Shown here: one piece after another, positions 1 to 8,665 of the stretch | Layout of the letters: each line of letters opens with the position of its first letter | Numbering within the stretch: the first letter of the stretch is position 1 | Assembly: GCA_024434115.1 (NCBI GenBank) | Contig: QMIT01000008.1 | Span: 248,001-312,000 of the forward strand | DNA: 64,000 bases | Direction: 5' to 3' | Source: Chloroflexota bacterium | GTDB lineage: Bacteria > Chloroflexota > Anaerolineae > Aggregatilineales > J027 | Notes under the pieces: generated by a model | Databases searched by the model: none | Seen by the model: the letters and a program-made list of their open reading frames with translations, nothing else | What the model was told of the DNA's origin: nothing | Translations under genes and position numbers: made by a program

Positions 1-11
1 AGGGGCCAAAG

Positions 12-905
12 TTATTCCGCTTCCGGTGTTCCGATAATCAACGGCTCAAGCGTGCCATAAGGCGGCGGAAGCACCTCTAATTCAGCATCGCAATAACTGA
101 CTTGCAAGCCATCTGAATGATAAATATAGGTCGTGGGCGCTGCTTCATCCCCTAACACCTGAAACACTATGCGATAGCCGGGGATACTGACCACCGTATA
201 ATTGAGGTCGGGGCGGGGACATCCTAAACTGGAATCAATCCACATCACCGCTGACAAGTCCACCCACTCAATGGCCTCCACATCCATTTCCAATCGCCGC
301 GCCAAATCTGATCGGGCCGGGTCAATCAAGGACTCACCAATCGGATCAAAGGCCAGCGGATTCCCCGCATCACTCAATAACTCGGCCCGTACACAATAAT
401 AAATCGTGCCTTCGCTATCGGTATGATAAACATAACCCTCTTCACCATAACTTAGGGCCACACGATAACCCGCCACGCCCGATTCTCCACGCAAGGCGGA
501 CGAAACGATACGCGGCGCACAGCCCAGTTTGCCATCCGGCCAATTGACCTTACGTAAATTTAGTACCCCAATGACGGCATCATCCCCCAAGTCTAGTTTC
601 TGGCGGAGATCACGCATGGCATAATCCACCGCCACAGTTGCGCTTTCGGGTAGAAATGAAATGATGGCAGGGGTATAGGTTGGTAAGTCATTGGGACGCA
701 AGGCAGGTGTTGAGGGAGGTGGGGTTTGGGTGAGGGTCGGTGTGGGGGTCGGCGTGGGAGGAATCAGTGTTGAAACAACCGCCGCTTGGGGTGTCGGCGT
801 AGCCTTAGAATCTGAACAAGCCACCCCAACCGTGACGAAAAAAACGATCATCAAAGTCGAGGCAGCTAGGGGGATAAAACGGCGGCGCATAACCGCGTTT
901 GACAT
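12..905 (-). CDS. Lipoprotein with a duplicated two-cysteine domain, function unknown
   Basis: The 297-residue protein starts with a positively charged stretch and a hydrophobic segment ending in a lipobox-like VGVAC (Cys30), so it is probably a membrane-anchored lipoprotein exposed outside the cell. Residues about 35-75 are a Pro/Thr-rich linker. After it come two related units (about 85-175 and 190-275). Each has an 'LGC' cysteine, a 'GYR-(V/I)' strand, a 'YxYHxD' motif and a second cysteine in 'YYC' or 'SYC', suggesting one disulfide per unit. I do not recognise the domain. Its ATG overlaps the stop codon of the upstream yggU-like gene by one base (TAATG), so the two are probably translationally coupled. 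Confidence 0.75.
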   Translation of the reverse strand: MSNAVMRRRFIPLAASTLMIVFFVTVGVACSDSKATPTPQAAVVSTLIPPTPTPTPTLTQTPPPSTPALRPNDLPTYTPAIISFLPESATVAVDYAMRDLRQKLDLGDDAVIGVLNLRKVNWPDGKLGCAPRIVSSALRGESGVAGYRVALSYGEEGYVYHTDSEGTIYYCVRAELLSDAGNPLAFDPIGESLIDPARSDLARRLEMDVEAIEWVDLSAVMWIDSSLGCPRPDLNYTVVSIPGYRIVFQVLGDEAAPTTYIYHSDGLQVSYCDAELEVLPPPYGTLEPLIIGTPEAE

Positions 906-1222
906 TAGTCTTCAGCATCCGGGTCTGGTTTCAGGCGCTCTTCCAACTCTGATGGGCTGACCCCTGCAACACTGAGCAGTTTATCGCGTGAATTTTCGCC
1001 CGCGACAATCTCAATATGTTCGGGATCAACACCAAGCCGGTCTGCCAAGAAATCAATCAACTGCTGGTTCGCTCCACCCTCCCCCGGGCCAGCCGTCAAG
1101 CGAATTTTCAGCGTACCGTCTTCTTGAATTCCAGCGATCTCGGTTCTATTGGCACGAGTCACTACACGGACAGTAAAAGCTGCCCCACTTTGGGCATCTG
1201 TGATTTTAAAGGGTCGTGTCAT
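905..1222 (-). CDS. DUF167/YggU family protein
   Basis: This is a small (105-residue) DUF167 (YggU) protein. The family signature 'AGPGEGGANQQLIDFLADRLG' region is intact, with the conserved GGAN near the middle. The family's biochemical role is not established. A longer frame opens at a TTG (1249), but the ATG at 1222 has an AAAGG about ten bases upstream and begins the recognisable domain, so I chose it. It sits downstream of yggT, yggS and pgeF on the same strand, the usual YggU neighbourhood in many bacteria, and overlaps the next gene by one base. Confidence 0.85.
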   Translation of the reverse strand: MTRPFKITDAQSGAAFTVRVVTRANRTEIAGIQEDGTLKIRLTAGPGEGGANQQLIDFLADRLGVDPEHIEIVAGENSRDKLLSVAGVSPSELEERLKPDPDAED

Positions 1223-1303
1223 CCTATAGTCGCCTTTCTGATCTGGCAATGCACTTACTCTATTTTACGACAAAGACTCATGTTCTGCTGAGGGACTTCC
1301 GAC

Positions 1304-1570
1304 CTATGCCACCATTTGGATCAACAGTGTCCTTACAATTTGAATGATGATAAATGCGATAAGTGGACTGAGATCGAACCCGGCAGTCTGGGGCAGTAGA
1401 TTACGGATCGGCGCTAAAAACGGCTCGGTAAGATCAAAAAGAGTTTTGGCTATCGGGCTATAAGGGCTTAATCGTCCCAAAGCGACCATCCAACTCACAA
1501 TAATACGCCCGAACAGGATTAACGAAAGAATCGTAGCCAGCATATCAATCAAATCCGCCACTGCTATCAC
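1304..1570 (-). CDS. YggT family membrane protein
   Basis: The protein is about 88 residues with two hydrophobic helices, separated by a loop containing 'LTEPFLAPIRNLLP', the hallmark of the YggT family. The family is linked by gene context to cell division and cell-envelope processes, but no activity is established. The frame opens at a GTG (1570) that sits almost on top of an AAGGAG. An in-frame GTG at 1561 has a better spacing to that Shine-Dalgarno, so the true protein may be three residues shorter. It lies between yggS and the yggU-like gene on the same strand. Confidence 0.85.
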   Translation of the reverse strand: MIAVADLIDMLATILSLILFGRIIVSWMVALGRLSPYSPIAKTLFDLTEPFLAPIRNLLPQTAGFDLSPLIAFIIIQIVRTLLIQMVA

Positions 1571-1624
1571 GCTCCTTACCTATATGTGATTCCACCTATA
1601 TTACGCAAAATTCGCCCACAGCGC

Positions 1625-2371
1625 TCACTCACGTTCACCAAAGATCGCCCGCCCAACCCGTACCATTGTCGCACCTTCTTCAATTGCTACTGAGTAATCA
1701 TTGGTCATGCCCATGCTCAATTCCCGCCATGCGATTTGCGGAAAATCATTGATCAAAGCATCACGCAGACCGCGCAGCGCCGCAAACACCGGACGAGTGG
1801 CTTCGGGTTCGGCATAATAGGGCGCCATCGTCATCAGGCCAACCAGCCAAATATTTGATAGCTGGCTTATCTCCTGTACGAGTGACCACAAATTTTGTCG
1901 CTGATCAGCATCATTTTGCCAATTTTGCGCCGCGATGCCTTCTTTGCTTTCTTCACCCGAAACGTTGATCTCCAACAGCACCTCACGGACGACATTTTGT
2001 TCCCCCGCAAAAGTGTCAAATCGTCGGGCCAATTTCAGATCGTCCAAGGAATGAATGACATCAAAAGTTTCAACCACCGACCTCGCTTTGCGGCTTTGCA
2101 CATGCCCGACCATATGCCATGTTGGGGGGGCTATATTCGCTGGCAGGCGACTTAAAACCTCGGCGATTTTGGGTGCAGCTTCTTCGACACGGTTTTCACC
2201 TAAATCACGCAATCCGGCCTGTAACACCGCCAAGAGTATTTCTGGTGGATGGGTCTTGCTAATTCCCACCAATTTCACCGCCTCCACCGGACGGCCTGCC
2301 CGCTGACATGCCGCTGCGATTTCCGCTTGGACAGAAGCAAGATTTTGGGCAATCATTTGCTGAGTGATCAT
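1625..2371 (-). CDS. yggS: YggS family pyridoxal-phosphate homeostasis protein
   Basis: The 248-residue protein matches the YggS/PROSC family: a single-domain, alanine-racemase-type TIM barrel that binds pyridoxal 5'-phosphate and helps control free PLP in the cytoplasm. The PLP lysine is in 'VGISKT' (Lys39). The family motifs 'GENRVEEA', 'WHMVGHVQSRKA', 'LEINVSGEESKEG' and 'LSMGMTNDYSVAIEEGATMVRVG' region are all present. Length is normal. It starts three bases after the pgeF stop, so it belongs to the same transcript. No strong Shine-Dalgarno is visible, consistent with coupling to pgeF translation. Confidence 0.93.
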   Translation of the reverse strand: MITQQMIAQNLASVQAEIAAACQRAGRPVEAVKLVGISKTHPPEILLAVLQAGLRDLGENRVEEAAPKIAEVLSRLPANIAPPTWHMVGHVQSRKARSVVETFDVIHSLDDLKLARRFDTFAGEQNVVREVLLEINVSGEESKEGIAAQNWQNDADQRQNLWSLVQEISQLSNIWLVGLMTMAPYYAEPEATRPVFAALRGLRDALINDFPQIAWRELSMGMTNDYSVAIEEGATMVRVGRAIFGERE

Positions 2372-2374
2372 CGT

Positions 2375-3169
2375 TTAATTTTCCGTCAGGGCCATCACCG
2401 CCCCAAAGCGTCCCGTCCGACCTTTTTCGGCCCGATGGGAAAAAAACTCATGGGTATTCTGGGCGGTACACATCCCCGCGACCTCAATTTGCTCAACACC
2501 CGCACGGGCCAATGCCAAACGGTTGCCTTCCCATAAATTGAGATAGGCGCTGCCATCGTCGGCCCACTGAATTAATCCATCGGTGCTGCCAAAATGCGCT
2601 TCAACAGCCTCAACCACCTCTGGCCCCACCTGATACTGCTTCGGGCCAATGCTGGGGCCAATCGCAGCCATGACATCGGCTGGTTTTGAGCCATAGGCAT
2701 CACGCATGGCATAGAGGGTGCTCAATGCTGCCCCCTGCACCGTGCCACGCCAACCCGCATGGGCTATTCCGATGACATGTTGAACGGGGTCATAAAATAA
2801 GATGGGCACACAGTCGGCAAAACGCATTGACAGCGGCAGTCCAATTTTGTTGGTCACAATGCCATCTGCCCGTGCCAGCCATTTTCGATTAGGCATCGGG
2901 CCATTGGCAACCACTGTATCGGCACTATGAACCTGCCAAACCGTACAGGCCTGCGCCCCATCCAGCCCCAACGCAGCATACATCCGTTCATGATTTTGGG
3001 CGACATGGGCTAAATCATCCCCAACCGTACCCCCCACATTCAGCGAATCCCAAGGGGCTTGGCTGACACCCCCCAAGCGCGTAAAAACCCCGTGTTTAAT
3101 CGGGGCCGCTTCCCAAAATTCAAATTGATAAAAAACAGGTTCATCCGCTGTCGTCTCGATGCGTATCAA
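2375..3169 (-). CDS. pgeF: PgeF-type polyphenol oxidase family protein (peptidoglycan editing factor)
   Basis: This is a full-length (264-residue) DUF152/YfiH family protein. The family is known as a laccase-like fold that removes mis-incorporated L-Ser from peptidoglycan precursors in E. coli, and also as a purine nucleoside phosphorylase family (FAMIN). The three metal/active-site ligands are visible as His81 ('QVHSAD'), Cys120 ('FADCVP') and His137 ('AHAGWRG'). The start is a TTG, with AGGG upstream and no in-frame ATG nearby. It is the first gene of the pgeF-yggS-yggT-yggU run, behind an extended -10 promoter. Confidence 0.92.
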   Translation of the reverse strand: MIRIETTADEPVFYQFEFWEAAPIKHGVFTRLGGVSQAPWDSLNVGGTVGDDLAHVAQNHERMYAALGLDGAQACTVWQVHSADTVVANGPMPNRKWLARADGIVTNKIGLPLSMRFADCVPILFYDPVQHVIGIAHAGWRGTVQGAALSTLYAMRDAYGSKPADVMAAIGPSIGPKQYQVGPEVVEAVEAHFGSTDGLIQWADDGSAYLNLWEGNRLALARAGVEQIEVAGMCTAQNTHEFFSHRAEKGRTGRFGAVMALTEN

Positions 3170-3207
3170 ATCAAAGCCCTGTGGTTGAAAGTTGGTCGGT
3201 TGGGTTG

Positions 3208-3216
3208 ATTATAACA
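3208..3216 (-). promoter_or_regulatory. Extended -10 promoter for the pgeF-yggS-yggT-yggU run
   Basis: On the minus strand this reads TGTTATAAT, a consensus extended -10 element (TGnTATAAT). It lies about 39 bases upstream of the pgeF TTG start. No good -35 is seen at the right distance, which is normal for extended -10 promoters. Confidence 0.55.
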
Positions 3217-3261
3217 GTGAGACAGGGTATCTGGTAGATAAGGAGCGCGGTTGTTATGAAT

Positions 3262-3289
3262 AAAAATAGGCCCGACTTGCGCCGAGCCT
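3262..3289 (-). terminator. Rho-independent terminator downstream of amt
   Basis: On the minus strand AGGCTCG pairs with CGGGCCT (one G-T wobble) around an eight-base loop and is followed by ATTTTTATT. It lies 30 bases past the amt stop codon and isolates amt from pgeF. Confidence 0.75.
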
Positions 3290-3319
3290 GTTGGATAGTC
3301 CTGAGTGTAACGTTGTAGA

Positions 3320-4867
3320 TTAGTCGCCAGTGGCGGCAGCAGTTTGGGCTGACTTACCAGTGGTCGCCGAGGGCAGAGTTTCAGGGACAGGCAGAACATC
3401 CGGCCACACACTCGCGCCGTGCTCGTAGACATCAATACCGATGACATCCGCTAATTTGCTGACACGTAAGCGATTTACCGCTTTTAGTACACCAAACATG
3501 GCAACGGAGCAAGCGCCAACGAAGAGAATGGTTGCTGCCGAGCCTGTTGCTTGAGTAACCAATAGGTCAACACCACCACCGAGCAAGAGTCCACCCTTAC
3601 CCGCATATTCACCAAAGGTCAGTTCGGGTTGACCAAAAATACCAATGGCAAGGGTGCCAAAAATACCACAAGCACCATGTACAGCGAATGCTCCAACCGG
3701 ATCATCAACCTTTATACGTTCAATGGCTTCAGCCGCCAAAATTACCAGAACACCAGCAATGGCACCGATAACAACAGAGGCCCAAGGCATTACAAATGCA
3801 CAACCGGCAGTAATCGCCACTAATCCAGCCAACGAGCCATTGAGAGTTGCGCCCAAGTCCCACTTGCCAGTACGGGCGAAAACAAAGAACATCGCCGCCA
3901 TACAACCCGCCCCAGCACCGAGAGTAGTATTGACCGTCACAAGTGCTAACAGACCAGTATTGCTAACGCCCAGCGTCGAACCGGGATTAAAACCGTACCA
4001 ACCGAACCACAGAATCATTGTACCCAAAGTCGCATAGGCCAGATTATGCGGAACAGTGGGTTTGCCAAACTCTCGATTCGGACGCGGCCCAAGTAGCCAT
4101 GCGCCAACAATGGCAACCATACCCCCAACCGTATGCACAACTGTACTTCCCGCAAAGTCATGGAAACTGCGGTCAAATAACCAACCACCGCCCCAGATCC
4201 AATGCACTACAACTGGGTAGATAAAACCACTGACCAAAATCGTGTAGATAACATCGCCGATGAAATCCGTGCGTTCAGCCATCGCACCAGTCGCAATCGT
4301 GCTAGCAGTCGCTGCGAAAGCAAATTGAAAGAAGAAGAACACAAAGACATTCAAATTGGGATAAGCTACATCGGGATTGACTTCCGCGATGGTTTTATAG
4401 ATCACGCTTCCACCTTCGATTGCGGTGGCCTCGCTCAAAAAGAAATTATTAGTACCGAGGATACCACCGGAATCGGCTCCAAACGCGATACCAAACCCAA
4501 CTACCCAAAAAACGATTGCCGTAAGGCCAGCATCCATAAAGTTTTCGAGCAGTGCGTTGACGACACCATTTTGACGAATGAGTCCAGCCTCAAGTAAAGC
4601 AAAACCTGTTTGCATGAAAAATACGAGAAAGGCCGTCAACATCACCCATGTCACATCAAGACCGACTTGGATGCTGCCCACTTGGGCACCAAGTTCGTCC
4701 CCATCCTGATTGCTGGTTTCACCGTCCTCGTGATTGATAATAGCTGTCGAGTCTCCATTAGAAACACTATTATCAGCAGCTTCGACACGCAATCCAAACA
4801 TCACCATAATTAGTGAGGCGACTGCCAATACAAAAAGTCTTCGGAAAAGTTTAGTCCGCTTACGCAT
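3320..4867 (-). CDS. amt: Ammonium transporter (Amt/MEP/Rh family)
   Basis: The 515-residue protein is a full Amt channel for NH4+/NH3 uptake across the cytoplasmic membrane. About eleven membrane helices are present. The twin pore histidines are in 'VVHTVGG' and 'AVHGACG', and 'GLIRQNGVVNALLEN' and 'WFGWYGFNPGS' are family signatures. Unusually, residues 1-30 form an extra signal-like helix, followed by a hydrophilic, acidic stretch of about 35 residues before the first Amt helix. A GGGGAA Shine-Dalgarno lies about seven bases before the ATG. No glnB/glnK PII gene lies next to it, although such pairing is common in other phyla. Confidence 0.95.
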   Translation of the reverse strand: MRKRTKLFRRLFVLAVASLIMVMFGLRVEAADNSVSNGDSTAIINHEDGETSNQDGDELGAQVGSIQVGLDVTWVMLTAFLVFFMQTGFALLEAGLIRQNGVVNALLENFMDAGLTAIVFWVVGFGIAFGADSGGILGTNNFFLSEATAIEGGSVIYKTIAEVNPDVAYPNLNVFVFFFFQFAFAATASTIATGAMAERTDFIGDVIYTILVSGFIYPVVVHWIWGGGWLFDRSFHDFAGSTVVHTVGGMVAIVGAWLLGPRPNREFGKPTVPHNLAYATLGTMILWFGWYGFNPGSTLGVSNTGLLALVTVNTTLGAGAGCMAAMFFVFARTGKWDLGATLNGSLAGLVAITAGCAFVMPWASVVIGAIAGVLVILAAEAIERIKVDDPVGAFAVHGACGIFGTLAIGIFGQPELTFGEYAGKGGLLLGGGVDLLVTQATGSAATILFVGACSVAMFGVLKAVNRLRVSKLADVIGIDVYEHGASVWPDVLPVPETLPSATTGKSAQTAAATGD

Positions 4868-5298
4868 GATATATTCCCCATTTTCTATAATGATTCACTT
4901 GGAACAAAAACGAACGGTGGGTAAAGCAGAGCCTTGACCCATTGGCTTTTGGGCGCTATGATTATTGGCCCGGCGTGTGATCTCTGAATTGTGTTTTGAC
5001 TTCGACCCCAGAACACTTCAAGAGCTAAGTCACGCCGCTTGTGTTATATAAGCCTCTTAGTATTGCTGATTCACCTCTCTAATTAGCCCACCTCCTTAAT
5101 ATATGACATCTATCACTAAATCTTGATGACTTTTTGATGTGTACATGATAAAGGGATTTAACAATTTCCTTGTTGTCAAGATTCACAAATCTACTCAAGT
5201 TGATTTGTCAATAATATACAAATCATATTGATCAACATTGAAGATCAATCTACTCATTTGGCTTGATAGCAGGATTTTGGGGCTGGGTGGTTAGGAAA
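4868..5298. other. A+T-rich intergenic region with repeated ACAAATC and TTGTCAA motifs
   Basis: This is the only gene-free stretch over 300 bases. I see no convincing gene in it. It is clearly richer in A+T than its surroundings and holds the 5' region of amt. ACAAATC occurs at 5185-5191 and 5218-5224, with its inverse GATTTGT at 5202-5208. TTGTCAA occurs at 5173-5179 and 5205-5211, 32 bases apart (about three helical turns). The symmetry suggests binding sites for a regulator, plausibly nitrogen control of amt, but this is inference. A strong AAGGAGG (minus strand, 5091-5097) is followed by no ORF longer than five codons. Confidence 0.4.
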
Positions 5299-5338
5299 CA
5301 AAAAGCCCTACCCCATTGGGAAAAAGCGGGCAAGGCTT
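5299..5338 (-). terminator. Rho-independent terminator downstream of the S41 peptidase gene
   Basis: On the minus strand AAGCCTTGCCC pairs with GGGTAGGGCTT, including two G-T wobbles, and is followed by TTTTTGTTT. It begins 19 bases after the stop codon of the S41 peptidase gene. Confidence 0.8.
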
Positions 5339-5357
5339 ATGGGTCTGAAGCAAGTAC

Positions 5358-6713
5358 CTATTGTGCGGCCAATTCCAATGCGGTACTCAAGATTTGATCT
5401 GTACCAGCTTGGAAGTCTCCGGGATCAAAAGGCACCAAAATGTCTGGTGGATTCCCCACATTTTCATAGACCTCCCCATCGGCGGCGATATATTTCTCAT
5501 TGGATAGCCCAAATGTCCACCCATTTGGCAGCACACGACTTAAAACGTCAGAATAAGCTCCGGCGGTGTTTTCACCCACCATTGTGACATGGGGCAAGAC
5601 ATCCATCGCCAGCACAAAGATTTCGCCAGCACTGACGGTCATTTGGCTCGTGAGGACAATCACATTTCCTGTAAACTGTTGAGGGCCACCCGGTTCAACA
5701 TAAAATTCACGGGTGGGGGTAAAGCCATCACCATCGCGGGCTTGCTTGGTTGTGACCACTCGTTTCTCATCCGCAAAGCGACTTGCCAATGCCAGTGCAA
5801 CTGCATCATCACCGCCCAGATTAAAACGAACATCAATAATGATCGTCTCCAAATCGGCAAACTCTGCGACAATTCGATCCATCGTAGCACCCGCGTTCGC
5901 CACATCACTGCCATCTTCGGTATAGGCGGTTTCCAGTGGAATATTCACATAGCCCACCGTGTCGCTTAGTTTGCCATAAAAGATAAACCGATTGGCAATC
6001 AGTGCCTCGTCGCCCTCCAACGCAAAAGTCTCCGGGTTAAAGCTGACCTGCCCATTCAAGGCGTTTTGGGCCACCACATTATTCATCGAAAAAATGGTAG
6101 CAATAGGCATGGGGTCATCGGCCAGCCACGATGCACTGATCGCAGGGCTAAAATCCTGTTCACCGTTCGACAGCGATATATGCTCGTCGGTTAATGGACG
6201 TAGCATGTCAGACAGAATGGCAAAAAGTTCTTCCGGAGTGGTCTCCGCCGTGACAAGTGGGCGATATTGGTCGTATTGAGCCTGCCAATCTACTCCATAT
6301 AAACCGAAGAAGGCGTACTGCTCATTAAAATCGTGCCAGAATGCTTCGAAATTCAATTCAGGGTCATCCGAGACTGTTCCTCCGTTGGCGCATAGCTCCG
6401 GCAGGCTCACCAACCGTGTGGCCGTAATGTAAAGGGTTTTATCGTCACGGATGATTAATTCCCCATTCTCTATCGTCAACTGAACACCATAATCTTGTAA
6501 TGCGGCGGTATCAAAAAGTGGGGTACAGCTTACCGAGGTAATATCATAAATCGTGGCTTCCTCCGCATTAATTTCAATGAGCATCCCATAACCATGACTG
6601 AGCCAGATACCATCAATTCCGTCTGATTGGCGTGCTTGGGCTGTTGGCAGGCCCAACGTGGTTCCAGCGATAACGATGGTTAGTAGTGCTATGGCGAAAC
6701 TTTTGCGCGTCAT
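5358..6713 (-). CDS. Secreted S41 family peptidase (tricorn/IRBP-like)
   Basis: The 451-residue protein starts with a Sec signal peptide (MTRKSF, hydrophobic core, cleavage near 'AQARQ'), so it acts outside the membrane. The ATG at 6713 has GGGAGAGG just upstream; a frame extending to 6815 adds residues that precede the signal peptide and is not believed. The C-terminal half is an S41 catalytic domain with the nucleophile Ser361 in 'TVSAGEIF' and a following 'GENTAGA'. That is the tricorn/IRBP pattern, not the Ser-Lys dyad of CtpA. The N-terminal half resembles the accessory domain of these peptidases. No PDZ domain is obvious. It is monocistronic, with its own terminator. Confidence 0.85.
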   Translation of the reverse strand: MTRKSFAIALLTIVIAGTTLGLPTAQARQSDGIDGIWLSHGYGMLIEINAEEATIYDITSVSCTPLFDTAALQDYGVQLTIENGELIIRDDKTLYITATRLVSLPELCANGGTVSDDPELNFEAFWHDFNEQYAFFGLYGVDWQAQYDQYRPLVTAETTPEELFAILSDMLRPLTDEHISLSNGEQDFSPAISASWLADDPMPIATIFSMNNVVAQNALNGQVSFNPETFALEGDEALIANRFIFYGKLSDTVGYVNIPLETAYTEDGSDVANAGATMDRIVAEFADLETIIIDVRFNLGGDDAVALALASRFADEKRVVTTKQARDGDGFTPTREFYVEPGGPQQFTGNVIVLTSQMTVSAGEIFVLAMDVLPHVTMVGENTAGAYSDVLSRVLPNGWTFGLSNEKYIAADGEVYENVGNPPDILVPFDPGDFQAGTDQILSTALELAAQ

Positions 6714-6837
6714 AACCTCTCCCTTGTTTGAATAGACGACAATTTCCTGTACGCCCTTTACCCGAAAAGGTTTCCCAAAAATAGCGCTTTTTGCTTTATA
6801 CTCTAAACACTTCATTTTTTAACAGGGATATTTTTAC

Positions 6838-8007
6838 ATGGCAGACATGGCAAAGCGCGTGGCGGATTTTGGCACCACCATTTTTAGCGAGATGAACACC
6901 CTCGCCGCTCAATATAATGCGGTCAATTTGGGGCAAGGCAAACCAGATTTTGATGGCCCCCACGAAGTCATTCGGGCCGCGATGGAAGCCCTTAGCAATG
7001 GCAACTTTAATCAATATGCCCCCGGCTTGGGCCTCCCTGCCCTACGTGAAGCGATTGTGGCCCATGAATCACATTTTTATAATCTGAATCTTGACCCCGA
7101 CCGCGAAGTGATTGTCACGGTTGGCGCGACGGAGGCGGTGTTTGCAGCGATTTTAGGTCTCGTTGACCCCGGTGACGAGGTAATTGTTTTTGAACCATTT
7201 TACGACAGCTATGTGCCCAATATATTGATGGCCGGGGCGGTTCCGCGTTATTGTCCATTGCGTCCACCCACATGGGAATTTGACCGTGACGAACTCCGCC
7301 GCCTGTTTAATGACCGCACCCGTGCCATTATCATCAACACACCTCACAACCCGACAGGGAAAATCTACACGCATGACGAGTTGGCCTTTATTGCCAGTCT
7401 GTGCCATGAATTTGATGTGCTGGCGATCACCGATGAGGTCTATGAACACCTGACTTTTGATGGTCTGCAACCCACCCATTTACTCAAAATGGATGGCATG
7501 TTCGAGCGCAGTGTCAAAATCGGCAGCATCGGCAAGACCTTTAGTGTGACGGGTTGGAAAATCGGCTGGATTGTTGGGACAGCCCCTCTCGTCGCAGGGG
7601 CACAGCGGGCACGTCAATTTATGAGCTTCGCAGTGGCTCATCCTCTGCAAGTCGGTGCGGCCTATGCTCTTAAATCGCCCTCGACCTACTATGAAGAACT
7701 CATTAGCTCATTCGAGTTGAAACGTAATCGCTTGGTCAATGTCCTCAATCGGGTGGGATTTAAAGCCGCCACGCCGCAGGGGGGCTATTTTGTCATGGCG
7801 GATTTCAGCGACATTTTTGAGGGGGATGATGTCGCGTTTGCCAAATGGCTAACCCAAGAAATCGGTGTGACCTGCATTCCCCCCACTTTTTTCTACAGTG
7901 AGGCCAACAAACAGATCGTCAGTAAACAAGCCCGTTTTGCCTTTTGCAAATCCGATGCGATGCTAAATGCCGCCGAAGAAAAACTGGCCTATCTAAAACA
8001 CGATTAG
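6838..8007 (+). CDS. Class I/II PLP-dependent aminotransferase
   Basis: The 389-residue cytoplasmic enzyme has fold type I features: 'NLGQGKPDFDGP' near the N-terminus, 'NTPHNPTGK' for substrate carboxylate and PLP contacts, 'ITDEVYEHL', and the PLP lysine Lys233 in 'SIGKTFSVTGWK'. The sequence is closest in style to the kynurenine/methionine/glutamine transaminase group (YbdL/KAT type), so it probably transfers amino groups from hydrophobic or sulfur amino acids to a 2-oxo acid. Exact substrates cannot be read from sequence. AGGGAT precedes the ATG. The sortase gene follows 13 bases downstream and is probably co-transcribed. Confidence 0.9.
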   Translation: MADMAKRVADFGTTIFSEMNTLAAQYNAVNLGQGKPDFDGPHEVIRAAMEALSNGNFNQYAPGLGLPALREAIVAHESHFYNLNLDPDREVIVTVGATEAVFAAILGLVDPGDEVIVFEPFYDSYVPNILMAGAVPRYCPLRPPTWEFDRDELRRLFNDRTRAIIINTPHNPTGKIYTHDELAFIASLCHEFDVLAITDEVYEHLTFDGLQPTHLLKMDGMFERSVKIGSIGKTFSVTGWKIGWIVGTAPLVAGAQRARQFMSFAVAHPLQVGAAYALKSPSTYYEELISSFELKRNRLVNVLNRVGFKAATPQGGYFVMADFSDIFEGDDVAFAKWLTQEIGVTCIPPTFFYSEANKQIVSKQARFAFCKSDAMLNAAEEKLAYLKHD

Positions 8008-8020
8008 GCAGGACACACCG

Positions 8021-8665
8021 ATGGGGACTAAACGGGGTCGCATTCTCTGGATCATTTTGATAGGCATAGTGATTGGTATAGGACTGGCTATCATGAATGG
8101 ATGGCCCGATCAGCCAACCACGAATGTTGCCGATATACCCACATCAACACCTCCCGTTGACACCACACCGTTACCGCAGTCCTCATCAACGACCTCCGCG
8201 ACCTTTAACACCATTCTATTTCCCGGTGTTGCCAGTGCAGGCGTGATAGTTGAAGTGCCGCGTGTGCCGGGGGGATGGGATGTGCAAAATCTGCAAAGTT
8301 TGGTGGGGCATCTGGAAGGGACAGCGTGGTTTGGGGACAGCGGAAACACCGTCTTGGCAGGTCATTTTGAGGATGAAATAGGTCGCCCCGGCCCGTTCCG
8401 CTATTTATATGAGGCCCAAGTCGGGGATCGCATTATCATCCAATCCACGACGATGATGGTGTATGAAGTCCAACAGGTTTTTTCGACGGCACAGGATGAT
8501 CTTGAAGTCCTGCGTCACACCGATGCGCCGCGCCTGACCTTGATTACCTGTGATGCTTGGAGTTATGAAACGAAACGATATGAGGAGCGTTTGGTGGTGG
8601 TCGCCGTACCCCTTTATCAGGATGCTCCGACGACCACCGCCGATTTAAGCAACGGGATCAATTAA
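8021..8665 (+). CDS. Sortase family cysteine transpeptidase
   Basis: The 214-residue protein has one N-terminal membrane helix (about 7-27), a Pro/Thr/Ser-rich linker, and a sortase domain with a complete catalytic triad: His115 ('LAGHFE'), Cys177 ('LITCDAW') and Arg190 ('EERLVVVA'). It should cleave sorting signals on the outer face of the membrane and attach proteins to an envelope acceptor. The subclass looks like D/E, but this is uncertain. I find no LPXTG-type substrate in this window. Its last 21 bases overlap the convergent SRAP gene. Confidence 0.88.
   Translation: MGTKRGRILWIILIGIVIGIGLAIMNGWPDQPTTNVADIPTSTPPVDTTPLPQSSSTTSATFNTILFPGVASAGVIVEVPRVPGGWDVQNLQSLVGHLEGTAWFGDSGNTVLAGHFEDEIGRPGPFRYLYEAQVGDRIIIQSTTMMVYEVQQVFSTAQDDLEVLRHTDAPRLTLITCDAWSYETKRYEERLVVVAVPLYQDAPTTTADLSNGIN

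Noticed and set aside
5057..5097. AAGGAGG on the minus strand followed by a five-codon GTG frame in the amt leader
   Set aside because: The spacing to the GTG is 16 bases and the frame is only V-N-Q-Q-Y. It could be a chance purine run.
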